DNA of 64,000 bases, taken from Asterias amurensis (taxonomy: Eukaryota; Echinodermata; Asteroidea; Forcipulatida; Asteriidae). Positions 44,850 to 56,800 of this stretch are shown piece after piece. Numbering within the stretch: position 1 is the first letter of the stretch; each line of letters starts with the position of its first letter. A program made the position numbers and the translations under genes. The stretch is from positions 15,210,012 to 15,274,011 of the forward strand of contig NC_092665.1 in assembly GCF_032118995.1 (NCBI RefSeq), read 5' to 3'. Under the pieces are notes generated by a model that saw nothing but the letters and a program-made list of their open reading frames with translations, was not told the origin of the DNA and did not search any database.

Positions 44850-47800
44850 ATGGGGACACAAAAAATAGGTAAGAGGGGTTGCTGATTTTTAGAAAGTAAT
44901 TTGAGACATTGTATTGATGTACAGTATGCATTTGTACATATTACAATGATGTGTACATTGAGTGATATTTGGGGTTGAACAAAAATGACCTCCGGCGCTC
45001 TACAAACTTAGCTATCTAGCCCTATGTTGGCTGTTTACATTTTGTATACATTTGGAGGAGTGAACCTAGAATGGAAAATTTGTGTATTATTTTGAACTTA
45101 TTTACTTTGTAGCATCTATAAAAAGAGCAATATTTCCAAACTTTTTATCTGAATTTTCATGTTAAATCAGACCTACAATAACATCTTTATAGGCCGATCC
45201 GACGAAACAAAATTGGTAGTGTCCTCTTTTGAAAATAAGCAACTGCGGTGTCTGTTTGTGCACAATCTAGGCATTGAAGACACCGCAGCAAATGGCGCGC
45301 GGTGCTCAACACTAGCGCGCCCAGTGCGCGTCAGATTGGTCTATACTACACACTCTAAGTGCTCTTTTGTTTTTGCTTAGGTTTTGTGTGCGTGTGAAGT
45401 TCTTACATTTCTAGTTCCTGTACAAATTAAAAAAATTGTCATAGAAGTGCCCCTTACTAGAAGGAAATTGCTATGCCCCTTCAAGAGCGAAGTTCAAGGC
45501 CTTCTCAATGATAGTTTTCTTGATAGGAAAGTGTGAAGTGTGAATTGCTGATTCAGTAAATTTTCACACAGTCGTTTGACTCTGATGCTGAGAGAGCAGG
45601 AATTACTTGAACTATAGCATTTTTGTAGATTGAGATTAAGTCAAAGGTGCCGGATTAGTTGTGGCTTTGCGTAAGCTCTATGGCGTAACACACCCGTTGT
45701 GGCAAGGATTGTGTGGAGGAACTGCATGGCTGTGTGAAGGCGCACCTGAAGGAATGTCTGTTCACTTCACAGTGTAATGTAGACCAGAAGGTCCAGAATC
45801 TTTAAAGAGAGACGATCCTCAAAATAACCCACGACACCAAAAGCAGTTGCTGTGGTGCCCTGTGCTTTTGTTGTGGTGCCCTTTGCAAAGTTCATATACA
45901 AATTAAAGGTTTCTCCATAGAAGTGCTTCGCTGCTACCAGAGGAAAATTGTTGTGCACTTTCAAGAATGAAATTCAAGGCCTGAAGAGTAGTGGCATAAC
46001 ATTGGGGGTACCCTCTAGCCCCCCACGCCACCCTCTTACCCCCTCCCTTACCCTCTTACCCCCTCCCTTGCCCTCTCCCGAAATGAGGTCATAGAAAGAT
46101 CCCTGGGGGAGGCTCATACCAGCTCTGAAAAACCTTCTAAACCTTAATAGAAATGTGGTTAAAAACTGTGTTGAATTTCCGGCTGGAGTGTACCTTGTTT
46201 GCGTTCCCTGTAAAGTACACATAATTAAGACTGTTTGGAAATGCAATTAATGTATAATTAAGTGGGCCTACTACAGTGTACATCAAATATAATTTAAAAC
46301 ATTGTAATTGGGTTGCACTTCTGGTGTGTTGTTTCTTGAGAAAGTAAAGTTTTGCCCCAGTGTATTGAACATTCCATCTAATTAAACAGCAGAATTATGC
46401 TTACTGTCCACTATTTAATTTTTTCTATACTGTGCACAATGTGAACCCTGTATACAAATTATCAGCCCCCCCCCCCACTCAAACCGCATCCAGTCCCCCA
46501 TATATTATGATATTATTTATCATAGGTTGTGTGTATATTGAACGTACATCATGTAACTCAAGAAGTCAGGGTGTTTACTGTTTACTTACAGGCTAGTCCT
46601 TGTTTGGCAATGGAGTAATGTTAATGACATGCTTGCTTGGTTTTTAGTTCTGTGAACATATGGTACTTTTATCATATGGATTTTTGTAAAATATTTTAAC
46701 TTTTATAGGCTGGGCCTACTTGTACTTTCTCATTTTGCCTTCGAGAAAGATCGCACTGGGTTTGAAATAACAGGCCATTAATTTTGTTTTCATTGTTATA
46801 CTCTGACGACACTTAGGTACAGTTGTAGGGTCATCGTTTGTTTTTTGTGTGCACGGTTTTCATCTTCTAATCAGGTTCTTGTGATAATTCACTGGCACTG
46901 GAGAGGCTCATAGCCTTCGCATCCAGCAATGTGAAAAATATTTCAATTTGTCCGACTTCATCTATCAAACTAGTGAGTACGTCCTAGTTTTGTTTCCATT
47001 TTTATTTGGACGCAGAAGCTCAATATAACTACACACTGTGCTTCCATAAATTACGCACTGAGCACTGTGATAAATGGGTTATCCAGTGCGCTGCGTACGC
47101 AGTTAAAATGCAGCGGACACAGAAGTGCATTATTTACTACGCAATTTGCTTCCATGTATACTCATGTACTGTGCACCGTGCTAAATTGGTCCATGCGCTG
47201 CATACACAGTGAAAACACAGCAAGTATGAATGGGCCTTTAGATGGCCGGTGCTTCTTTTTAATTTGTTAAAACAACACTTTGCTTTCAATTCTGTGTTTC
47301 TTTCCTCAGACACGATAGAAGACATGACGACGACCATGGATCGTCTCCAGCAGGAGCTGGATAACCTAGACCAAGCCAGGCAGGAGCTTTCCACTCCTCA
47401 GCCTTACACCACACAGACCATCTCATCGGCCAACCTCTACTCTAGTCAGCCCAAGAAGTTTGCCCCTGTCACTGCGCCCAAACCCAAGGGCAAGGCCAGT
47501 GGGTATGGGGGTAGCTCTCTGCCCCCGCCAGGCCCCCACAGTTCCAGAGGTGAGGATGGTTTTCCAGTCTTGTCATTTTGAATTTGCTTGGCTTGAGTGT
47601 GAATGACAGTGCCCTGTGTTAGTTACTTCCATTTTTTAACTTCTCTTCACTTTTTGTGTGTGTACACAATGTATGAGGCATGATAGGAATGCGAACAAAG
47701 TGTTCAATTGTTCAAATCGTGATATTTGTAAATTACTCAAGTTTGTTTTAGTTTGTAAATTTCACTGAATTTCAGAAAGAGTTACGAAGCAGTTGACTCT

Positions 47801-50800
47801 TTCTCACTAGCGTCACATTTCTATCCCCACACGGGAGATTTGCCGTTTGGGGTTTTATGCACACGCACGATGTACAAGTACATGTACGTTGCATTTCTAA
47901 GTGCATAGTTGTTCAGTTCTAGTACTGTGACACGCATGACGTGCACGTACCATGAAACGCTGGATGTGAGCATATCGTGACACATGTGACATGTACGTGT
48001 AAGTACACCGGTATGTTAAATGAAAAAATAGTGACATGATCTGAGAAGGATCTAAGTACAACTAAATGGCAAGCCGGTACACATAAATATTTTGTACACT
48101 CCTGCCATTTTTTATCAGTCTACACACATACTTTTCACTTGAAGACACGATCATTACTTTTCTGACATTAATATTTTAAATTGTGCTGCCATATGCGAGC
48201 CATTAATCCACATTAGAGAGCTATCTGAAGAAGTACTACAATGTGTGATAAGCTATGAAACATACTACACATACCTTTAGCCTACATCAACAACATACAT
48301 TGAAACCAATCAACAAATCATTATTGGTATAGCAGATGTGAACAAATAAATAACCAACATAATTTTTGTACGAATTCTATTTAAAACTGTTCAATCAAAA
48401 AGTTTGGAATTTTTTTCTGGGCATTTTGTTTTGAGATACGTACACACCCATTACCGAGTAAGAATGTCTATTAATTCAATCCAACAGAATCATGCAAAAC
48501 ATGGCTGTGAATTTTAAAGCTTTTTGGGATGGTAAAGGTTTAAAATATTATTCATCATAAATGAAAAGTCTTCTAAAATTAATTGTAGCCTTTACATACA
48601 TGTACATATCAATCTTAACAGAAAAACTTTGATACCAGTAAAATACCAGTAAGTGTATCAAAGAATGTTCACATCAATCAATACATTTACGTTGAAACTA
48701 GTTTTGTCTTCCTGGTTGCATTTTCGATGTAAAAGCATTCATCTGACAACATTCAGTTTTCTTTTTAGACTTTCCGTTTGTGTTACAATTTTTGGCCAGA
48801 AGATTTACATGCATAGTTGTAATTTGATTTTCTCCATACATTGTTAATTAAGTCCGCGGCACTTACATTATCACAAACACCGATGCAAAGCTCTCAGCAT
48901 GACATTGGCCTTGGCCTTCCCAAATGGAACTGTAATCAAACTACGAAGTAATAAAATTACGAACATCGATCCAGTTAGTTTGTCTGCTACATACGCAATG
49001 ACATTACAAGTCCTTATTTGATTAAATGAAACATTTGAGGGTGGGGGAAAAGACCTGGATGTCGTCATGCAATTATAATTACTAGGGTAAGATGGTTGGT
49101 GGGTCTATTACATTGGTTATGATGTGTATTGTGTATTAATTATGTCAGTGCGGAAACATGAGTGAGTCTAAACCCTACTTTTCCTGTATATTTTATAATA
49201 TACAATGCATGTATATAGTAAAACACAGAACAGAAATTGCATCGCATCAGATGTATTTTTTTGCATTGGGATAAAGATTAGAACTTCGTGACAAAATTAT
49301 TTAAATAAATAAATTTGCACTTCGGACTCGAACTGCCTCATGCCATCGGGCCACCTCGGTTGTCTAATGGTACACATGTGAGACCAGTGTGCTTGACTCC
49401 TCGGCTATAACACACCCCTTGAAATGTTTGGCAGTGGAAATTTGAGGTGACCTTAATGTCATGTACCTACATGTATCAAAGAAAATCTGCCTTGCCCTCA
49501 CAAGAAAGATGATGTGATGTTCCAGGCTTCCTCTGTTTGCCCAATATTTATTTTCACTTAGTGAGTTTATTTATTGGACTATAAGGCAGCTGCGGAGATG
49601 ATGACCTGGTCATCTCCCCACCTTATCGTCCTTTCTAGCATGCCTTCTATCCACTCTATCCACTATCAAGTCAAGAATGGAGAAAGATGGTTCCAAGCCT
49701 GCCATGAACTCTGAAGCAATTGCCTCAATGCCCCTAATCATTGCCTTGGTGCCCCTTAGTAGTAATAATAATCTATACACTGAAGACGGTTTCAAGCCTA
49801 TCAAGCAAGGATAAAGACAGTTCAAAACCTTCATACCCGCCACAAACTCTGTCATTCCTCCAGATCCTTGCCCCATTTGTATGTCGTTGATCTTTACTTG
49901 CCCTAAATTCCTGACGGGATAAAAATAAACCTTCAACCACCATCGAGCACCGAGGACGGTCCATCAGTAAATGTCATACCATGACTGGGGATGCCCACTT
50001 GCCCCTAGATATCAGGGTTTAATTTGACTGGTCTTTTCCTGCTGTGTGACTACAGTCAGCATACCAGAGCATGCTACTTTCCAGAACCAAATTTCATAGA
50101 CCTCCGGCAAAAAAATAATGCTTAAAAATTTTCTGCTAAGCAAAAATAAGCAGGTAGCAGTTAAGAGTGTACATGTGACATCTTATTTTGGCTTGTAACC
50201 TTATTCTGGTTAGCATAATTTTGTTTTGCTTAGCTACTTTTTGTGCTTATAAGCAGCCCTATGAAATTTGGCCCTGTAACCAACCTGAGGGACAGATGTG
50301 TGCTCGGACTCTGCATCCGGCAGCACTGAGGAATCCATGCCCTGGACCCAGTTTCCTGGAGCTTTAAAGCCTTTTTATGCCTAAGTTATTTAAATTTGAT
50401 CAAGTCCAGCATAAATAAAATCATATCATTGTGAAAACTACATGATTGAACACTTACAAATGTACAAAGTACATTATTTGTACCCTGTGCATTAAGTTTT
50501 TTTTCCATCACACATTTTATAAGATTTAATACATATTTCATAGACACAAATCTCATGCCAAGAAATGTTAATAAATTGTGTTTTTTCTCTTCAAAATGCC
50601 AATTGTGAAACTTGCGGTGGCTTGAATAGTGTAGCTAGACTCTTCTATCCTAATGCAGCCATCTTTAAATCTGCCATTAAAAGCATTGGAGTCAAAGCGA
50701 GGCTTGAAGGCCAAAATATAGTCTGGTGCTCTTCTGTCATGTGAGTGTCAATATTCCTTACTGTTGAAAGTATACAGGGAACTTGACAAAGATGGCTGCA

Positions 50801-53800
50801 GAATGGTAAAAGTATGTTCAGTACATGTGTTGACCCAACTCACCTTGGCCCAATTTCATGAAGCTGTTTAGCAGAAAATTCTGCTTAGCAAATTTCTTTG
50901 CTGAGTAAGAAATTAGGAGGGTACCAGTCACAGCAATGGTAAATGGATGGTAGTTTGGCTGGTAACCTATTTTTGCTAAGCAAGAGTTTTCTGTGCTTAC
51001 ATGCTTTATGAAACTGGCCCCTGATGACGTCATCATCACAACTATCTTGGTTGCGCCATTTTGGGAGTCAATGACCCGCAGAAAAGTTGAGTCCATTTTA
51101 ACAAAGCAACCAGACCTGTGTATTGAGAGAGTTGCTACAACTTGCGATTGGAAGCCATTTTCGGTAAAAACTCTAGATGCAGCGCTTGCACACTTTCTAT
51201 CATTTGTGCGTACAAATTTGACTTCCAAAATGGCGAGTGTGGCTGACATAAGCCCCATGTGATGTCGGTGCAATGGGTCAGTATTAGAATGTTAGAAGCT
51301 TGGTTGCATTTTGATGGTAAACTAATACCTGTTTTTTCTCCCTTCTCCAATTCCTGAACTCTCTTCTCTCTCTCTCTCTCTCTCTTCAATGCTCAATTCA
51401 TTCCTAAATTTGTTCTTCTCATACTTGCCTGGTATCCTGTAATGCTCAATTGAATCATTGTATGCTGTTGCTGTGGTCTCTTGCAAATTTGGCTGGTGTT
51501 CATGTTTTGCATTGTTGTACCGTTTCGGTGGGTGGTATGTCTGTAGCCCCTCCCCCTCCAACGCTACCCAAACCAAGCAGGCAGACGCCAGCGAAAGTAG
51601 GTAAGAAAGTCTCCTGGACGTGAGAAAGTGCATTAATGGACTCTGTAGACCTCTTGCATACACACCATTCAGGGTCCAATTTTATAAAGCCTGTAAGCAC
51701 ACAAACTTGCTAAGCAGACAAATCTTGCTTAGAAGCAAAAATAGGTTACCAGCCAAAATTCTAGTGCCCCATTGATATTTTGCTCAAAGCAGAGAAATTT
51801 GCTAACAGGATTTTCTGCTTTGTAAGCAGCTTTATGAACTTGGGACCTGTAGTCAGTACCATTTTATAGATCAAAGATAATGTGATTTTGCATTTTAAAC
51901 GCATCCAGCTGTGGGTTACAAACTTTTCATCTCAACACTCTGTCTCTCAATCCCTTCCTCAAACAAAAAGAAAACTAGAATTAATTAAAAAAAAAAATTA
52001 AATGGTGCACTGTTATTTTACTATGTCTTTATGCAAGGGGTCTGGTGCTGTTAATTCACTCTTGAAGAGTTCCTAGGAAAAGTTTAAACCAAGTGAAAGT
52101 CTTGGAACCACTGCTCAGATTCACAGTCAGAGTGCTAATAAGCTGCCCCCATATCCATTGTTTCCCTCTCTCCACTCTTCTTTTTATTTATTTACTAAAA
52201 CAAAGAGATTGTCATTTTTTCTTTTTTGCAAACAAATTGATTAACAAATTGCAAGATCCTCACAGGATCATTGGAAAACTGTCATAAAACTTTCGGAGTG
52301 ATACATTGGAGAATTATGGGAGCAGCTTTGTTTTCCGACTGTTCACTTGAATGAGTGAAAATGAAAGTTTATCATGTGTAATAAGCCTTTTTGAGGTAGG
52401 GCAGACGTGATATAGGAGTGTACTGTTTGGTTTGGGTGTATAGACGGTGTGCCTCTTTTGACAAAACACTGTATACGTCATGTTTCGCCGGGCAAAAAGA
52501 CGCATAGTCATGGTAAGATTGCATACACTTTCTAGCTGGCTGCCAAAACACAAAGGTTTTGCCCGGCGGTATGCGCGCGAATCATGTTATGGTTCTCGAG
52601 TGACGTCAGAGGTCACATCATCTGTACACACAAATTTACCCACACCTTATAGTGTTGAAGCATTGTGTCCGCCGTATCTCAAAAAGGCTTAAATATATTT
52701 TGGTCATGTAAGCCTGTGAAGATTTCTCCTTTGCTCATTAACTGTTAACTAAGACCGCTAACTGCTTTGATATTCAATGAATGCATGATTCCTTGAAAGT
52801 ATTGATCTTTTCATAAATTGCGATTCTTCTTTTTTGCTTTGCCTTGTTTATTTTTGTCTAGAAAATTAGAGGGGGGAAATGGAAAGTAAAACTGTGACAT
52901 TCCATGTACAGATATGTGTCAATGGGAGACTTTTGGGATGCTTGTTGGCAGCAGACTTACCAGGTAAAATCCATAGTTCTTGGTCATGTGCGCACTCTCA
53001 GAACTACGTAAACAATGGACATTTACCTGGTAAGTCTGCTGCCACCTAGCGTCCCAAAGTCTCCCATTGTTTTTGTTTAGAAAGTTGTTATTTCGTTGTT
53101 CAGCTCTGACTGCTCTGTTTTTTTTTTTCTCTCTTCAAAATTCTCTTTTCCAGTAAAAGAAGGGTTCATTTGCCTGGAATAAACTTTCGGCCCAAAAAAA
53201 AAACACCCTGAAATTTAGATTTTTGAACTGTACTCCTGATGTTACTATGTAGTTTCGTTTTCTAAAAAGTATTTGAATTGTTGTCACATGGAAAATAGTC
53301 ACTTCGCTGACTTTACACAGTTCACAAAATTTGTTTTGGTGTTTTTTGTTTTTAAAGACAGCACTTCACTTTAGACCCTTATGAAGAAAGTCTATATTTA
53401 ACAGCTGTACACACTGTATATTACTAGTGAGTTTAACAAGTTATGGCCGACTCTGACTTGCTTCCTGACTTGCCGACTGCATTATCTGGCTTGTGTCCAA
53501 ATTGGCGGGCAGCCATTGCCCTAATATGGCTGATGCAACAAAGCAAGAAATATTCAAAGCTAACTGACTTGGCCAGCCTGCTTCGCAATACATACAAGGA
53601 GTCTTTGTTTTTGCTCCATCAACAGCTTTCAGTTTTACGCATAATGTACTTTCATTCAGTACTTTTCCTTTCATATTTGTGGTCTTGTTTCTGAATTTCC
53701 CCTATTTCTTTCTGGAAGTATTTTTCTCCCCCCCCCAATATATTGTTTCATTCTATTTGTAATGCCCAGATTCTATTCTAAGTCCTGATTCTTATGTAGT

Positions 53801-56800
53801 CGGCCTAACCAACCATGTATTTTCTACCACTGTTGTGTTCCAAAAAACTCTACTCTGTCCTAGCAAGTCTGTTTTTTTGCTGTTTTAAAATAAAAAACTC
53901 TAGCTTATTTCATTCTTTTTTTGTTACTTTTTTTTCCCGCTGATAATTTTCCTTTGTAACAGGTCCACCAGCGCCACCTCCTAAAACATCTCCGCGCCAT
54001 CAGCAGTTTAGTACAGCAGGTAGCTGGTTTTAAAGCTTCTCACTTTTCGTTGATCGTTCTTTTCACGTTTCCCCCTTTCACCTCTTTCACCGGTCTCACA
54101 CAATAATGTCATACTTTTGTCTCAGGACATTTTGCTACCAAATAACCACTTTTCATAGAGCTTGGCAAGCTGTTTACGCTTCAAGTCAAATATTAGGTGG
54201 GAAAAACTGGCTTTTCTTGACATGATAAAGCATTTGTTGGGGGGCCAAAAATGTTCCAGTACATAAGAGACTTGTATAGTCTTTTGCAAAACCCTTTCTC
54301 AAATGTTAGTATTTAAAGTCATAACTCAACAAAATGGAATGGTATTTATTTGAGTCTCAAAAGTCAAAATTTGGGGGTTTCCTATCAAGATTGTAGACAG
54401 TGAGAGATTGTTACTCAATTAAAAAGCACAACACCATCAGACTTTGCCAGTCATTAGTTTACTGACACTAAAACCACTGGCCTTGAGCCTTCAGTCAAGT
54501 GTAAAATTCAAGCCCTGCTTCAGTGATGTTGGGGGTTAGGCTTCTTTTCAAGGTGCAGTTCAAACAAAGTATAAGAATAAAATGTAAACACAAAGCATGT
54601 AGTGAGGTACTAAGAAGCTTTATGAAAACTGGTCTGAAACAAACATTTTCAGTGGAAAGACTCGTACTCTATACCCAACATTTCCCTGTTTCAGTTGTTC
54701 AGCAACATGCTCGCTAAGTTAATGTATCAATGTATGTCCCCCACACACACTTACAAACAGTCTCTCACATTGTTGTGGGGGTCTTAACTCTCCCCTCTTC
54801 CCACCTGGCCCTTCATTGGCTTTTGTGTAAATTCTCAGTGACCTCTGAACTCATGAAATCCAAATACCGATGTTGTTCCTAAACACTTGAATTCTTTCCC
54901 TATTATACGATACCACCTATCCGCTCCGGGCATTGGCCAACCTCGTTCCCAGTGGTGTTTGATCTTCCCCGCCCTGCCCGCGCCAGTTCCCCACAGAATG
55001 GCTCGCTCAATAACCCCTGGAAGTGTAAAATTGACATCAGAGACCAATATCTGCTTTATTTTAGTTAGTCCTGCGGTTGATTCAATTTGTGTAACAGAGG
55101 TGCGCAGAACCCGCAATCAAAAGGTTGTTAGCATAATTAAGTTGTGCGCATAATTCACACCACTAGAGGCAGGGGATAGCCATGCTCGGAGCAGATTATG
55201 CGTAGCCCTTTCGTTCACGACCTCAACCATGGTGTAGCCATGTTGGTTTTATACAGTGTAACTCAGTGTAACCAAACTGAGACTCGGAGGAAAATAGTCT
55301 GGTCCTTGTGTAGAAAATGCAGTTTAGAACTATGGCTGTCACTGTGTATACAGGGAGCTAGACTAGATGGCCACACCATGAAAAAGGATCTACAATACGT
55401 ACTTTTGTGGTTTACACAAAAGTTCTGTCTGATTGACCCACACCATTGGTCCCACACGTGACTGTACAGTTTTGTCTCATTTACCAACTGATAGTTCCCA
55501 TTAGTTGCCATCTTGGCTTTTGGCTTTGAGCTGCGTCACACACTCTAATGTTTCTACGCAGTCATCCTTTACTGGTTCTGTGACCAATCACGCAAGGAAA
55601 TTGATCATACTCTTGCTTGCCGCTCGCAATATTAACGCAAACAAACATAGCTGTGTGTAAAAAAAAGTGACTGATTTGCCCAAAGAGATTGCTGACTTAA
55701 CACTGTGTGACGCAAAGTGGGAACTATCTGTATTGACTTTCTATACTCCATTTGTAACTCTTAACATGTAAGCCCGCTTTAAAATTTTTTGCCTGCACGG
55801 AACCTGTCTCGCACATTAATCATTTAACCCCGGGCATTTCATTAACAGCGTCTACTTAAGCATTAACATCATGTTTCACAGGTTTCATCTTTACGTATTA
55901 CAGTTGTTTTCTATTTGTGAACAAAACGGACAAACAAATACCCAGTCAGGTTTGTACTCTTGCGAAAGTTGTTCTCAACGGAACACACAAGCAGTTTGTA
56001 TAGTGGTTCCACCTTTTTTAGTAATGTACAACTCGTATAATGAATGTTTTCTGCAGAGGCTGTTTTTCTTGGTTTTTAATAACAAGTAACTCCAATTCTC
56101 AAACCATGAAGTAGTATCCGTTTGGCGGCTTTGATGTTAACAGTTTGGTTGGTAAATAGTGATGTGGCCCATAAATGATAACAGTATGGCTGCAAATCAT
56201 CGCAGAATGGCCTCCAAATAACTCCATCCAATAAAAGTATATTAAAATGTTCGTTCGAAGATGTTCACATTTTATGTTATCTTTTTCTTCAGCTGTGCAG
56301 TCGCACACTCAGGTATCATTTCCCAAGGCGGAAGACTTCCTCCCCCCACCCCCACCTGCCCAAGCCGTCTCCCCCGGAGATGCACCTCTTCCCCCACCAC
56401 CCCCTGAGCTTCTACACGGTGGAGGGGTCCACTCTGACCTCCCCCTTCCCCCGCCACCACCCCCAAGCCACGTGACGATGCAACAATACAACGAGCCGCG
56501 TCCCCCACCGCAGCCCCATGTGCAGCCAAGCTACAACAAGCAGCCTGCGTATCAGCAGCAGCGGCCACCCCAGCAGAACGGGGGCGCTGCGACGGCTGCC
56601 TACAAGCCGATTCCACCAGACCTACCGAGGAGCTATGCGGGGACCACTGTACCCAAGCCAACAGACCAGCCGATCTCAGCGCCTGCCAAGACGGGTACGG
56701 AGGCCGAGATTGACGCACTGACCAATTTACTCATGCAGAACATGGAGGTGACCCCGGATGAAGGAGAATTCTTTGGTAAGTTCAGAATTGAGGGAGAGTT

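Larger units (their letters stand above)
47550..51546. other. Long LPP intron
   Basis: It is about 4 kb without a credible exon. It contains ACATGTAC-rich sequence (47860-48010), pieces of the 'TTGCCTTGGTGCCCC' repeat (49600-49970), and GGGCCCAATTTCAT-family copies (50085-50276, 50849-51022). A CT run is at 51361-51384. A stretch at 49320-49420 has 'gactcgaactgcctcatg' and 'ctcggttgtctaatgg', tRNA-like boxes of a decayed SINE. Confidence 0.5.

Noticed and set aside
50818..51273. 151-codon minus-strand ORF
   Set aside because: It runs through a GGGCCCAATTTCAT-family repeat in an LPP intron and has no domain.
56272..56718. 148-codon minus-strand ORF
   Set aside because: It is antisense to the proline-rich LPP exon; the GC-rich, stop-poor sequence explains it.
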